Source of the DNA: Niastella caeni
GTDB lineage: Bacteria > Bacteroidota > Bacteroidia > Chitinophagales > Chitinophagaceae
Direction of reading: 5' to 3'
Assembly (NCBI RefSeq): GCF_004834005.1
Contig: NZ_STFF01000001.1
Coordinates: 991,347 to 1,055,346 of the forward strand
Length of the DNA stretch: 64,000 nt
Translations under genes and position numbers: made by a program
Notes under the pieces: generated by a model
Seen by the model: the letters and a program-made list of their open reading frames with translations, nothing else
The model's database searches: none
What the model was told of the DNA's origin: nothing
Shown: piece after piece, positions 18,153 to 27,538 of the stretch
How the letters are laid out: every line of letters starts with the position of its first letter
How positions within the stretch are numbered: position 1 is the stretch's first letter

Positions 18153-19541
18153 TTACAGATAAAAGAAAGAATACAACTGATTGAGCAACCAGTGCGGGAA
18201 GATACCCAGCAGGATCACCACCGCGGCAATAACGATCAACAAACCTTTGAAGCTGCGGGAAGTTTCTATTTCCTGGGGATCACCGTCTTTAAAATACATG
18301 GCCTGTATAACGCGGAAATAATAATACACGCTGATGGCGGCGCATAACACCCCAACTATAACCAGCCACAATACATTACCATCTTCTACAGCGGCTGATA
18401 ACATATAGAACTTGGCCCAGAAACCGGCCGTGGCGGGAATACCAGCCAATGATAACAGGAATACAGTATTGGTAGCAGCCAGTACCGGTTGGCGTTTGGC
18501 CAGTCCATTGAAACCTTCAAAGGTGTAGTCCTTCATTTTCAACAGTACGGCAAAAATGCCAATGGTAGCCAGGCTATAGGCGGCAGCATAAAAGATCATC
18601 CCCTCTTTGGCCATATTGTTCATGGCCACCAGGGCAAACAACATGAAACCGGCTTGCGCAATACTTGAATACGACAACATTCTTTTTACACTTTGCTGGA
18701 ACACAGCCGTAATGTTGCCGATAAACAAAGTTGCAGCCGTAATAATAGCCGCCAGCAATTGCCATTGTCCTTTTACGTCGCCGAAGCAACCTTCGAACAA
18801 ACGGATAAAGGCAATGAAACCGGCCACCTTCACGATCGTTGCCATGAAAGAAGTGAACACGGTTGGTGCGCCGTCGTATGCATCAGGCGTCCAGAAGTGA
18901 AAAGGCACCGCAGATACTTTGAACGACATGGCAAACAACAGCAGCAATAAACCGGCTGCTATCATCGGCGTTAAATTCAACGTACCCTGGCGGATCACTT
19001 CCATATCAAAACTACCTTTTACGCCATAGATAAGGGTAATACCCATGAGCATAATGCCGGTAGAAAAAGAACCCATTAAAAAGTATTTGAGCGCAGCTTC
19101 ATTGCTTTTGAGATTGCGCTTATCGCTTCCGGTTAAAATATACAGCGGAATAGAAATGATCTCGATACCCAGGAACAGCATCAACAGTGAATTGAATGAC
19201 GACACGATGGCAATTCCGCACAGCACAAAAAATATCAATGCAAAGTATTCAGCCAGGTTCACGCCCACGCGTTCCATATCCCTGCCCGACAGCAGAAAAT
19301 AGATCCAGGTGCTGCCAAAGGCAATGGTATTGAACAGCAAGCCAATTATGTCGAAGGACAACATGCCCCTTACGTTCACCTTTTCAAAAAAATGATATCC
19401 GCCCATGTCCAGCACATTGGATACTACCAAACCCAGCAGGCCAATGATAGCTACCGTGCGTACAGCGGTTTTACTATTCGTGAACACGCCACAGAACATC
19501 ATCACTACACCCAGAACAGCTGAAATTACAATTGCATTCAT
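18153..19541 (-). CDS. nuoN: NADH-quinone oxidoreductase subunit N
   Basis: 462 residues, about 14 membrane segments; one of the three antiporter-like proton-pumping subunits of complex I. Seen: conserved charged residues within helices (e.g. Lys in FAMSFKVSAVPFHFWTPDAY, the hallmark of the family) and VKRMLSYSSIAQAGFML. Last gene of the nuo series. The 102-nt gap from nuoM is filled with word repeats. Confidence 0.97.
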   Translation of the reverse strand: MNAIVISAVLGVVMMFCGVFTNSKTAVRTVAIIGLLGLVVSNVLDMGGYHFFEKVNVRGMLSFDIIGLLFNTIAFGSTWIYFLLSGRDMERVGVNLAEYFALIFFVLCGIAIVSSFNSLLMLFLGIEIISIPLYILTGSDKRNLKSNEAALKYFLMGSFSTGIMLMGITLIYGVKGSFDMEVIRQGTLNLTPMIAAGLLLLLFAMSFKVSAVPFHFWTPDAYDGAPTVFTSFMATIVKVAGFIAFIRLFEGCFGDVKGQWQLLAAIITAATLFIGNITAVFQQSVKRMLSYSSIAQAGFMLFALVAMNNMAKEGMIFYAAAYSLATIGIFAVLLKMKDYTFEGFNGLAKRQPVLAATNTVFLLSLAGIPATAGFWAKFYMLSAAVEDGNVLWLVIVGVLCAAISVYYYFRVIQAMYFKDGDPQEIETSRSFKGLLIVIAAVVILLGIFPHWLLNQLYSFFYL

Positions 19542-19543
19542 AA

Positions 19544-19632
19544 ATCAATTTGAAAATTAGCAAATTAGCAAATGTGCCAATGGAATACAGGATTTTCATT
19601 TTCGCATTTGCACATTTTCACATTTGCATATT
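19544..19632. repeat. Inverted word repeats in the nuoM-nuoN spacer
   Basis: AATTTGAAAATTAGCAAAT and CAAATGTGCC words (19549-19585) are followed by the complement TTTTCGCATTTGCACATTTT (about 19600-19630). They fill nearly the whole spacer, as imperfect inverted arms. Confidence 0.8.
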
Positions 19633-19643
19633 TATACGTTCGC

Positions 19644-21110
19644 TTATGGTAATTTGATAAACATCTTTGAGTAAATGGCATCTACCGCATGCCTGGTTGC
19701 TTCGATCATTGGTTTTGGATAAACACCCATTACCACAATGCCGATCAGCAGCACCGCCAGCACAAATTTTTCATTGAACCGGATGTCGCGGGCATTTGCC
19801 GTTAAACTGCTGGTATTGCCATACAATACTTTCTGGATCATATTTAAAGTATATATAGCCGACAAAATGATGCTGATACCGCCTACTACCGTAAAGATGT
19901 AATGATAGTTAGATGATTTGGAACCAAACACCCCGTTGAACATCATGAACTCACCAATAAAGGCATTGGTAAGCGGCAGCGCCACATTGGCCAGTGATAC
20001 TACCACCAGCATGATCGACAGGGACGGCGCTTTCTGTGCCAGTCCGCCCAGCTCACTCATTTTACGGGTACCAAACTGACGCTCGATCAGTTCTACCACG
20101 ATCCACAGCCCGATGATGTTGATACCGTGATTGAACATTTGCACCATCACGCCTTGTATACCTACCGCAGATGTTACGAATATAGCGAGGCCCATTAAAC
20201 CCATGTGGGCAATAGATGAATACGCGATCAGGCGTTTAAGGTCATCCTGTTGCATGGCCACGAACGATGCATACAGCATGCCTACCACACACAGCGTAGC
20301 GGCCGTGTCGCCCCAGCCCCATAAACCTACTGGTAATACCGGCGCCAGCCAGCGCAGGATCCCAAACACCCCCATCTTTACCATGATGCCGCTCAATACC
20401 ATGGTAACCGCCGTGGGCGATTGTTCGTAGGTATCAGGCTGCCAGGTATGAAATGGGAACAGTGGTATTTTAATGGCAAAAGCCAGGAAGAACAACCAGA
20501 ACAACCAGCCCTGTGTATTACCGGGCAGGTTCACTTTGTAAAAAGAGCTCATGGCAAAGGAGTGATCGGTTGTATGGAAGTAAACCCAGATAATACCGAT
20601 CAACATCAACAGCGAGCCTACAAAAGTGTAGATGAAGAATTTGAAAGTAACAGCGATCCTTCTTTCGCCCCCCCATATGGAGCAAAGGAAATAAGCAGGT
20701 ATCAACGCCAGTTCCCAGAAGAAGTAGAACAACAACGCATCAGATGCTACGAACACACCCATTAAACCCGTTTGCATCAACAGCATCAACGCAAAGAACT
20801 GGTGGGCATTTTTATAACTTGTATTCCAGGTGGCTATGAGTATACCGGGGTAAGCAATACCTGTAAGCAAACACAACAGCTTGCTCATACCGTCCATAGT
20901 CACCGAAAAACTGCTGCCCAGGTTAGGCAACCAGGGTACATTGGTTTGCAGGTATTCAGGTTTGTGTAATACAGCTATGCCCAGTATGGTAACAACCATG
21001 GTAACAAGGGATGTTAATAATGCCCATACTTTCGCACTCTTTTCCTGTTTGATCAGGAAAGCAAGCAAACCACTCACCAACGGAATAACTATCAGCAGAA
21101 CAGGTATCAT
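19644..21110 (-). CDS. nuoM: NADH-quinone oxidoreductase subunit M
   Basis: 488 residues, about 14 membrane segments; antiporter-like proton-pumping subunit. Seen: FFWELALIPAYFL with the conserved membrane Glu, AFAIKIPLFPFHTWQPDTY with the conserved Lys, and LKRLIAYSSIAHMG. Normal length. Between nuoL and nuoN. Confidence 0.97.
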   Translation of the reverse strand: MIPVLLIVIPLVSGLLAFLIKQEKSAKVWALLTSLVTMVVTILGIAVLHKPEYLQTNVPWLPNLGSSFSVTMDGMSKLLCLLTGIAYPGILIATWNTSYKNAHQFFALMLLMQTGLMGVFVASDALLFYFFWELALIPAYFLCSIWGGERRIAVTFKFFIYTFVGSLLMLIGIIWVYFHTTDHSFAMSSFYKVNLPGNTQGWLFWLFFLAFAIKIPLFPFHTWQPDTYEQSPTAVTMVLSGIMVKMGVFGILRWLAPVLPVGLWGWGDTAATLCVVGMLYASFVAMQQDDLKRLIAYSSIAHMGLMGLAIFVTSAVGIQGVMVQMFNHGINIIGLWIVVELIERQFGTRKMSELGGLAQKAPSLSIMLVVVSLANVALPLTNAFIGEFMMFNGVFGSKSSNYHYIFTVVGGISIILSAIYTLNMIQKVLYGNTSSLTANARDIRFNEKFVLAVLLIGIVVMGVYPKPMIEATRHAVDAIYSKMFIKLP

Positions 21111-21125
21111 AATAAGTTATAAAAT

Positions 21126-21242
21126 TCGTGAAACGTGAAACGGATTTCGTGAGTGGTCAGTTGTCAGTGGTGAGTTGGCTCCTAAAATTTCAGATCTCCT
21201 TTTTTCGCGAGCCCTATTCACCCTCACTACTCATCATTCACC
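21126..21242. repeat. Word repeats in the nuoL-nuoM spacer
   Basis: GTGAAACGTGAAACGG and AGTGGTCAGTTGTCAGTGG (21129-21178), then complementary CCTCACTACTCATCATTCACC-like words at 21221-21242. Confidence 0.65.
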
Positions 21243-21245
21243 TTC

Positions 21246-23162
21246 TTATTTCTTCAAAAAAAACTTTACCACAAACAGTGCGAGCATGCTCAGCACCATC
21301 AACAATACATAGTTGCCCACCAGTCCGCTTTGCAACAGGCGAACCTGGCGGCTGGTATAATTCACCGTACGGCCAACGCCATTTATCAACCAATCAATAA
21401 AGTTCTTTTCGATAATATTATTCAGGAACCTGGCGAACCACTGCATGGGCTTTACAATAATGAATTGATACAATTCATCGATGTACCATTTGTCGGCCAG
21501 CACTTTTCCAAAACCGGCGGGTTCATGCACTTCAGGTTTCTTGCTGTAGCGGAACAGGGCAACCAGGATGGCCAGCACTGCCACGCCTACCGAAATGCCC
21601 ATGAGCATATATTCGGTTTCATGATCGAGGTGCGGCACTTCTTTATAACTGGCTGAGGCCTCAAATATCGGGGCCAGAAAATGCTCCAGTTTGTGTTCAC
21701 CCATGTTAAACACCTCCGGCATACCAATAAAACCACCTGCAATGCTCAGAATGGCCAGCACGATCAAAGGAATGGTCATGGCAGCAGGGCTTTCATGCAG
21801 GTGATGTTTTTGTTCTTCGGTACCGCGAAATTTACCCAGGAAGGTAGTAGCGTATAACCGGAACATATAAAAAGCAGTCATCAAAGCACCGGCAACACCC
21901 AGGTAATAATACAGGTGGTCTTTGGCGAAAGCGGCTGCTAATATTTCATCTTTTGAGAAGAAACCACTGAAAGGGGGTATACCGGCAATAGCGATACAAC
22001 CGATCAGGAAGGTCAGGTGGGTGACGGGCAAATGCTTTTTCAATCCACCCATGTTACGAATGTCCTGCTCGTGGTGCATGGCATGAATCACAGAACCTGC
22101 ACCCAGGAACAACAGGGCTTTAAAGAAGGCATGCGTCATAACATGGAACACCGCGCCGGTATAAGCGCCAACGCCCAAACCCAGGAACATATAGCCTAAC
22201 TGGCTTACCGTACTATAAGCCAGTACTTTTTTAATATCGTTTTGTTTGATGGCAATGGTAGCAGCAAACAAGGCGGTAGCCAAACCAATAGCAGCCACCA
22301 CGCTTTGCGTTTCGGGCGCCATGGTATACAGGATGTTGCTACGGGCGATCATATAAATACCGGCCGTAACCATCGTAGCGGCGTGGATCAATGCCGACAC
22401 CGGGGTTGGACCCGCCATCGCATCTGGTAACCAGGTGTACAAAGGTAGCTGCGCACTTTTACCGGTAGCGCCTACAAACAGTAATAAGGTAATACCGATA
22501 TAATCAGTTCTTGTTAATTTATTGAACACGTCGAACACACCGGTGCCTTCTGGTGTAGTATAAGTAACAGTGCCCAGTTTGGCAATGAGCCAGAAAATAG
22601 CGATCAAAAAGCCGAGGTCACCGATCCGGTTCATGATAAAGGCTTTCTTCGCCGCATTGTTGTATTCGGTATTCTTGAACCAGTAACCGATGAGGAGGTA
22701 AGAACACAATCCAACGCCTTCCCAACCAATGAACATGATCACATAGTTGGCGCCCAGCACAAGCAACAACATGGAGAACACGAACAGGTTCAGGTAACAG
22801 AAATAGCGGCCGAAGTGATCATTCCTTTCTTCATGCATGTAGGCGGCAGAGTATACATGTATCAGGAAGCCTACGCCGGTAATGATCAGCAGGAAGAGAG
22901 AAGAAAGCTGATCTATTTGAAAGGCGAAAGGAATAGATAATGAGCCAAAGCTAATAAAGTCAAACAGGTTGGCTACATGGGTGTTCCCGTTCTTTACCTC
23001 GGTAAAAAGCAGCACACTCACAACAAACGAGGCCAATACCATACCGCTGCCAATAATACTGATCAGCGATTTGGAAAGCTGTTTTCTGAACAAACCGTTG
23101 ATCAGAAATCCAACCAGTGGAAAAAAGGGAACCAACCAAACTAATTGTAACACGTTGTTCAT
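21246..23162 (-). CDS. nuoL: NADH-quinone oxidoreductase subunit L
   Basis: 638 residues, the largest antiporter-like subunit, with the long C-terminal lateral helix region expected of NuoL. Seen: FIGWEGVGLCSYLLIGYW, GATGKSAQLPLYTWLPDAM, ALIHAATMVTAGIYM and IKKVLAYSTVSQLGYM. Follows nuoK with a spacer of AACGCTTAACGC words. Confidence 0.97.
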   Translation of the reverse strand: MNNVLQLVWLVPFFPLVGFLINGLFRKQLSKSLISIIGSGMVLASFVVSVLLFTEVKNGNTHVANLFDFISFGSLSIPFAFQIDQLSSLFLLIITGVGFLIHVYSAAYMHEERNDHFGRYFCYLNLFVFSMLLLVLGANYVIMFIGWEGVGLCSYLLIGYWFKNTEYNNAAKKAFIMNRIGDLGFLIAIFWLIAKLGTVTYTTPEGTGVFDVFNKLTRTDYIGITLLLFVGATGKSAQLPLYTWLPDAMAGPTPVSALIHAATMVTAGIYMIARSNILYTMAPETQSVVAAIGLATALFAATIAIKQNDIKKVLAYSTVSQLGYMFLGLGVGAYTGAVFHVMTHAFFKALLFLGAGSVIHAMHHEQDIRNMGGLKKHLPVTHLTFLIGCIAIAGIPPFSGFFSKDEILAAAFAKDHLYYYLGVAGALMTAFYMFRLYATTFLGKFRGTEEQKHHLHESPAAMTIPLIVLAILSIAGGFIGMPEVFNMGEHKLEHFLAPIFEASASYKEVPHLDHETEYMLMGISVGVAVLAILVALFRYSKKPEVHEPAGFGKVLADKWYIDELYQFIIVKPMQWFARFLNNIIEKNFIDWLINGVGRTVNYTSRQVRLLQSGLVGNYVLLMVLSMLALFVVKFFLKK

Positions 23163-23163
23163 A

Positions 23164-23293
23164 CAGTTTAAGCTTAACGCTTAACGCGTAATGCTGAACG
23201 CTGCTCTCCGAATTTCGGACCTCCCGCAAAGAAACCAGACATCTTGAAATGCGGGCGGGGGCGTTGAGCGTTCGGCGTTTAGCGCTCCGCGTT
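23164..23293. repeat. Inverted word repeats AACGCTTAACGC in the nuoK-nuoL spacer
   Basis: Left arm 23169-23204 (GCTTAACGCTTAACGCG and AATGCTGAACGC); right arm 23258-23293 is complementary (GCGTTGAGCGTTCGGCGTTT). Between them lie the palindrome TCCGAATTTCGGA (23208-23220) and a CCCGCA...TGCGGG hairpin. The spacer is longer than usual for nuo genes. Confidence 0.8.
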
Positions 23294-23623
23294 TTAGTGT
23301 TTTAACCTGTTTAAAAAATTTACATCTACCGAATGCGTATTGCGGTACATCATCACAATAATGGCCAGGCCCACACTCACTTCCGCAGCAGCCACCACCA
23401 TGATAAAGAATACGAATAATTGTCCATCGATACCGGCCGAAGCACTTTTGGCAACGCCTGCCACGTGATGCATTTTTGAAAATGCTACCAGCAACAAATT
23501 CACGGCATTCAACATCAGCTCAATGCACATGAAGATGATGATGGCATTCCGGCGTGCCAGCACTCCTACAATGCCGATACAAAAAAGGGCAATAGCCAGG
23601 TAGATATATCTTTCAATTAACAT
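23294..23623 (-). CDS. nuoK: NADH-quinone oxidoreductase subunit K
   Basis: 109 residues with three membrane segments (about 7-24, 28-48, 65-87). The conserved membrane Glu residues are in [12 protein letters not shown] and [12 protein letters not shown], key for proton transfer in complex I. Normal length. Between nuoJ and nuoL. Confidence 0.96.
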   Translation of the reverse strand: MLIERYIYLAIALFCIGIVGVLARRNAIIIFMCIELMLNAVNLLLVAFSKMHHVAGVAKSASAGIDGQLFVFFIMVVAAAEVSVGLAIIVMMYRNTHSVDVNFLNRLKH

Positions 23624-23637
23624 AACTCTTTATAATA

Positions 23638-23722
23638 TGCTGAACGCCTAACGCAAAACGCTTAACGCAAAACCAAATCTGTATTTGCTTGCAGCGTGAA
23701 GCGTGTAGCTTGCAGCCGTTTT
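23638..23722. repeat. Word repeats in the nuoJ-nuoK spacer
   Basis: GAACGCCTAACGCAAAACGC words (23642-23672) and GCTTGCAGCGTGAAGCGTG words (23690-23717). These are the AACGC and AAGCTGCAAGC families also seen at 23164-23293 and 6867-6905. Confidence 0.7.
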
Positions 23723-24220
23723 TTATTTCTTACCGATAACAACCGCACCAACCATGGCGCTTAAGAACAAAATACTGCTTATTTCAAAAGGCACTACGAA
23801 ATCGGTGAACAGGGCATTACCCAGGTTCTTTATCAAACCAATATCACCGGTTCCCAGCTCCGCCACTTTTCCTTTTACTTCTGCCTGTTTTAATGCAGCT
23901 ACCAGAACCAGCAGCAGGCAGCCACCTGCTACCACACCGGCCAGCTTCAGCCATTTATTCTTTTGTGGTTCGGTTTCGGCATTCAGGTTCATTAACATGA
24001 TCACGAACAGGAACAATACCATGATGGCGCCTGCATACACGATCAGGTTCACAATACCCAGGAACTGGGCATTCAATAAAATATAATGTCCTGAAATGGC
24101 AAAGAATGTAATGATGAGCCACAATACACTGTGTACCGGGTTACGACTGATCACGACCATAATGGCGCTGCCCAGTGCCATTGCACTTAAAGCATAAAAT
24201 AATACTTGTGATATATCCAT
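23723..24220 (-). CDS. nuoJ: NADH-quinone oxidoreductase subunit J
   Basis: 165 residues with five membrane segments. Seen: the start FYALSAMALGSAIMVVISRNPVHSVLWL and VYAGAIMVLFLFVIMLMNL, the conserved NuoJ pi-bulge helix. 18 nt after nuoI, with no repeat words in that gap. Confidence 0.96.
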   Translation of the reverse strand: MDISQVLFYALSAMALGSAIMVVISRNPVHSVLWLIITFFAISGHYILLNAQFLGIVNLIVYAGAIMVLFLFVIMLMNLNAETEPQKNKWLKLAGVVAGGCLLLVLVAALKQAEVKGKVAELGTGDIGLIKNLGNALFTDFVVPFEISSILFLSAMVGAVVIGKK

Positions 24221-24238
24221 TGCAGCTTGTTGGTTCTG

Positions 24239-24796
24239 TTAATTGCTCTGTTCTTTATTTGCTTTCCGGTTGCCCACAGCTTTCCAGTATTCGCCGGGGT
24301 TTTCTTTCGGGTTCGGGATCAAGAGATCCTCTTTTCCATATATAAACCCTTTACGCTGATAATTTGAAGGCGCAAAGGTTTCACTTAAATACACAGCGTC
24401 TTTCGGACAAGCCTCTTCGCACAATCCGCAGAAAATACACCGCAGCATATTGATCTCGTATTTAGCGGCATACTTCTCTTCACGATACTGGTTTTCTTCT
24501 CCCGGCAAACGCTCGGCTGCTTCCATAGTAATGGCTTCGGCCGGACAAGCCAACGCACACAAGCCACACGCAGTGCAACGCTCGCGTCCTTCTTCGTCGC
24601 GATTCAGGATATGCAAACCACGGAACACCGGGCTAAACGGACGTTTTTGCTCGGGATAGCTGATGGTCGCTTTCTTTTTAAATAGATGCCGTAAGGTAAT
24701 CATCATGCCCTTCGCGATATTCCACATGTAGAGTTTCTCCACAAGGGTCATGGGCTTACGACTTACCGGTTTGGCTCTGTTTGTTAATGCTTGCAT
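24239..24796 (-). CDS. nuoI: NADH-quinone oxidoreductase subunit I (two 4Fe-4S clusters)
   Basis: 185 residues. Peripheral-arm subunit that carries electrons toward quinone. Two ferredoxin motifs: CTACGLCALACP and CIFCGLCEEACP, each supplying Cys ligands for N6a/N6b-type clusters. Amphipathic N-terminus for membrane contact. Normal length; 106 nt after nuoH. Confidence 0.97.
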   Translation of the reverse strand: MQALTNRAKPVSRKPMTLVEKLYMWNIAKGMMITLRHLFKKKATISYPEQKRPFSPVFRGLHILNRDEEGRERCTACGLCALACPAEAITMEAAERLPGEENQYREEKYAAKYEINMLRCIFCGLCEEACPKDAVYLSETFAPSNYQRKGFIYGKEDLLIPNPKENPGEYWKAVGNRKANKEQSN

Positions 24797-24902
24797 TATA
24801 ATAAGTTAACTTAATCTGCTTAAACAATCTTCACTACTAAAACCGCAAATGTATTTTTCTCCTTTCAATACGCCAACTTAAATCTCCCGCGGTGTGGCGG
24901 GA

Positions 24903-25970
24903 TTAAAATTTCCAGCCATTGCTTTTCAACAATACGATGGCGGCGGTTACGATCATATTGATAAGGCTCAGGGGAATTAACCCTTTCCAGCCCAGGTTCA
25001 TCAACTGGTCGTAGCGGAAGCGCGGGATGGTCCAGCGCACCCACATGAACAAAAATATAAATATAGCCACCTTAATGAACAATGCCAGTCCCTGTAAAGC
25101 CGCCAGCCAGTTACCCCAACCGGCGAGGCTGGCATCATTCACGAACGGAATATCATATCCACCCCAGAATAAAGTAGCCATCACCACGCTGCTGATGAAC
25201 ATGTTGATGTACTCAGCAAACAGGTAAAAACCCAGTTTCATAGAGGAGTATTCCTGGTGGTAACCAAAGTTCAATTCATTTTCTGCTTCGGGCAAATCGA
25301 ATGGCGTACGGTTACACTCGGCAAACGCACACACCAGGAAAATAAAGAATCCCAGCGGCTGGTATAATACATTGTACCAGCTATCGATCTGCTGGCCTAC
25401 GATCTCACTCATTTTTAAAGAGCCGGTGAGCATCAGCAGGGCAATCAGCGAAAGGCCCATAGGCAATTCATAACTGATAACCTGGGAAGCGCCGCGCAGG
25501 GCAGCCATCAACGAGAATTTGTTGTTAGAAGCCCAGCCGCCGATCATGATACCATATACACCCATGCTCACCACGCCAAATACGTATAAAATGCCAATAT
25601 TAATGTCAGCGATCTGCAGGTTCATTTCCCTGCCAAACACATTGATCTTGCCACCCCAGGGAATTACCGCCGATGTCATCATGGCCGCCAGCATTGCCAG
25701 GCAGGGCCCCAGGATGAACAGGAAACGGTTTGAGGTATTGGGAATGATCTCCTCTTTCATGAACAGCTTTAACCCGTCGGCCAGTGGTTGTAAGATACCA
25801 AACGGTCCGGCGCGGTTTGGACCCCGGCGATCCTGGATCCAAGCAGCTATTTTACGTTCAAAATAGGTTTCATACATGGCTATGCCCAACGATATGGATA
25901 CAATGGCTATAATGAGGACCAGTTTCTCGATCACAAAAAACACGTCAATAGCTAATAAAGCAGAATGCAT
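24903..25970 (-). CDS. nuoH: NADH-quinone oxidoreductase subunit H
   Basis: 355 residues, about eight membrane segments; forms the quinone-binding chamber with NuoB/D. Seen: ERKIAAWIQDRRGPNRAGP, FAECNRTPFDLPEAENEL (conserved acidic loop) and MWVRWTIPRFRYDQLMNLGW. Follows nuoG after 9 nt. Confidence 0.97.
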   Translation of the reverse strand: MHSALLAIDVFFVIEKLVLIIAIVSISLGIAMYETYFERKIAAWIQDRRGPNRAGPFGILQPLADGLKLFMKEEIIPNTSNRFLFILGPCLAMLAAMMTSAVIPWGGKINVFGREMNLQIADINIGILYVFGVVSMGVYGIMIGGWASNNKFSLMAALRGASQVISYELPMGLSLIALLMLTGSLKMSEIVGQQIDSWYNVLYQPLGFFIFLVCAFAECNRTPFDLPEAENELNFGYHQEYSSMKLGFYLFAEYINMFISSVVMATLFWGGYDIPFVNDASLAGWGNWLAALQGLALFIKVAIFIFLFMWVRWTIPRFRYDQLMNLGWKGLIPLSLINMIVTAAIVLLKSNGWKF

Positions 25971-25979
25971 TTTATTCTT

Positions 25980-27068
25980 TTAGTTAGATTCTTTAAAGTC
26001 GTTCGAGTGCGCCGGGCCCTGGATCTTCGACAGGTCCACATTCGGTTTGTTCACTTTACTTATCGAATGAATGTCCATCAACAGGCGGGGCTGGCGTCCA
26101 CCCATTACTTCGGGTAAGGCTTCATGTGGCTTTTTCACATCCACATAATGGTTGGCGCTGATCACCGAATGACGGCTTACTTTGGTTGGGCCATCAATTA
26201 CCCAATCGCTTGTTTTCTTTTTCTCGAAACGGCATTCGTTACAGATCCAGTCTTTTACTTCACCCCACTCGTCTTTACGGCCTGTAACGCGGAACACTTC
26301 ATCACCACGATGCCACAATGTTACTTTGCCGGAACATTTGGAACAATTGCAATGCGCATCTACCGGTTTCAGGAACCATACACGGTTTTTAAACCGGAAG
26401 GTTTTATCGGTTAGGGCGCCTACCGGACAAACGTCAATAACGTTTCCGATAAAATCATTATCCAGCGATTTCTCTATGTATGTAGCTATTTCAGCGTGAT
26501 CACCACGGTCTAATACGCCGTGCACGCGTTTATTGGTAAGCTGGTCGGCAGTGAATACACAACGGTAGCACAGGATGCAACGCGTCATGTGCAGTTGTAT
26601 ATAGGGGCCGAGGTCATGCTTTGCGAATGAACGACGGGGAAATTCGTACCGGGTCCCTTCTCCTCCATGTTCGTAGCTCAGGTCCTGCAGGTGACATTCA
26701 CCGGCCTGGTCGCAGATAGGACAATCGAGCGGGTGGTTGATGAGTAACAACTCTACCACACCCTTTCTGGCATCCATTACGCGTTCGCTGGTAATATTCT
26801 TTACCACCATGCCATCCATCACGTTGGTACGGCAACTGGCCACCAGTTTAGGCATCGGCCGCGGATCGGCCGTAGAGCCTGCCGATACTTCTACCAGACA
26901 GGTACGGCATTTACCACCGCTGCCTTTCAGTTTGCTGTAATAACACATCGCCGGCGGCGCTACTTCTCCCCCAATCATACGCGCCGCATTCAGGATACTG
27001 GTTCCCGCTTCCACCTCAATGGTGATGTTGTCGATGGTTACTTTAAATAATTTAGGTTGATCAGCCAT
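25980..27068 (-). CDS. nuoG: Short NADH-quinone oxidoreductase subunit G (iron-sulfur part only)
   Basis: 362 residues from ATG 27068 (a GTG at 27074 is possible). Seen: N-terminal 2Fe-2S ferredoxin domain (CYYSKLKGSGGKCRTC), the HxxxCxxCxxxxxC-type 4Fe-4S motif (CPICDQAGECHLQD), a further cluster region (CILCYRC ... CPVGALTDK), and a Cys-rich start of the molybdopterin-type domain (CNCSKCSG ... WICNECRF). The large molybdopterin-oxidoreductase domain of the roughly 900-aa enterobacterial form is missing. Short NuoG is, to my knowledge, usual in this phylum, so it is probably functional. 9 nt before nuoH. Confidence 0.93.
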   Translation of the reverse strand: MADQPKLFKVTIDNITIEVEAGTSILNAARMIGGEVAPPAMCYYSKLKGSGGKCRTCLVEVSAGSTADPRPMPKLVASCRTNVMDGMVVKNITSERVMDARKGVVELLLINHPLDCPICDQAGECHLQDLSYEHGGEGTRYEFPRRSFAKHDLGPYIQLHMTRCILCYRCVFTADQLTNKRVHGVLDRGDHAEIATYIEKSLDNDFIGNVIDVCPVGALTDKTFRFKNRVWFLKPVDAHCNCSKCSGKVTLWHRGDEVFRVTGRKDEWGEVKDWICNECRFEKKKTSDWVIDGPTKVSRHSVISANHYVDVKKPHEALPEVMGGRQPRLLMDIHSISKVNKPNVDLSKIQGPAHSNDFKESN

Positions 27069-27100
27069 ATTCACCCCAAACCCCTAAAGGGGCTTTATGA
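27069..27100. repeat. CCCCTAAAGGGG palindrome after DUF559 gene remnant
   Basis: CCCCTAAAGGGG (about 27079-27091, within AAACCCCTAAAGGGGCTTT) between the nuoG start and the DUF559 remnant. Related palindromes lie at 27514-27538, 32457-32480 and 32518-32541. Confidence 0.65.
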
Positions 27101-27108
27101 ACCTTCCG

Positions 27109-27479
27109 TTAAGAAAGCTCGTTGATTAATAAATTTATCTTTTCTATTACTCTTTCCTTCGTCTTCAATATTTCTTCGTTTGTAAAACGAACAATCTTTA
27201 AACCATCCAATTCTAATTGTCGCTGCCTCTCCACATCAACATCTTTTACTGCCTGCAGATTGTGTATACTCCCGTCCACTTCAATTACCAATTTCAATTT
27301 GTGGCAGTAAAAATCCACTATATAAATCCCTAAGGGATGTTGCCGTCTGAATTTGAACCCAACGGATGTTGTCTCAAATACTCCCAAAGAACTAATTCTG
27401 CTTGAGTCATGTTTTCACGAAGCGCTTTTGCCCTGTCAAAAAGCAAATTAGATGCTCCGTAAAACATTTTCTTTTTCAT
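27109..27479 (-). pseudogene. DUF559 (very-short-patch-repair-like endonuclease domain) gene broken by a 1-nt frameshift
   Basis: Reading from ATG 27479 gives MKKKMFYGASNLLFDRAKALRENMTQAELVLWEYLRQHPLG, the normal start of DUF559 proteins (quoted here in parts: LLFDRAKALRENMTQAELV, LWEYLRQHPLG), then a stop soon after. The second frame, from about 27357, continues with FKFRRQHPLGIYIVDFYC, IEVDGSIH (catalytic-like Asp/Glu) and LELDGLKIVRF to 27109. The two frames join at a GGG run near 27353-27360; one extra G would restore a full 123-residue protein. So this is a recent frameshift or a sequencing error. DUF559 proteins are Vsr/restriction-endonuclease-fold nucleases, often found as mobile cargo. 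Located inside the nuo operon between nuoF and nuoG. Confidence 0.8.
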
Positions 27480-27513
27480 ATGCACCCTTTTAACTTCACC
27501 TGCTCCCGTTTTG

Positions 27514-27538
27514 CTCCCCCTTTAGGGGGGACAGGGGG
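27514..27538. repeat. CCCCCTTTAGGGGGG palindrome after nuoF
   Basis: CCCCCTTTAGGGGGG followed by ACAGGGGGTT, directly beyond the nuoF stop. Near-identical to the element after nuoB (32518-32541), so the DUF559 remnant is bracketed by copies of one palindrome family. Confidence 0.65.

Noticed and set aside
23164..23293. Small RNA or tRNA gene in the nuoK-nuoL spacer
   Set aside because: No cloverleaf; the structure is explained by AACGC words and two simple hairpins.
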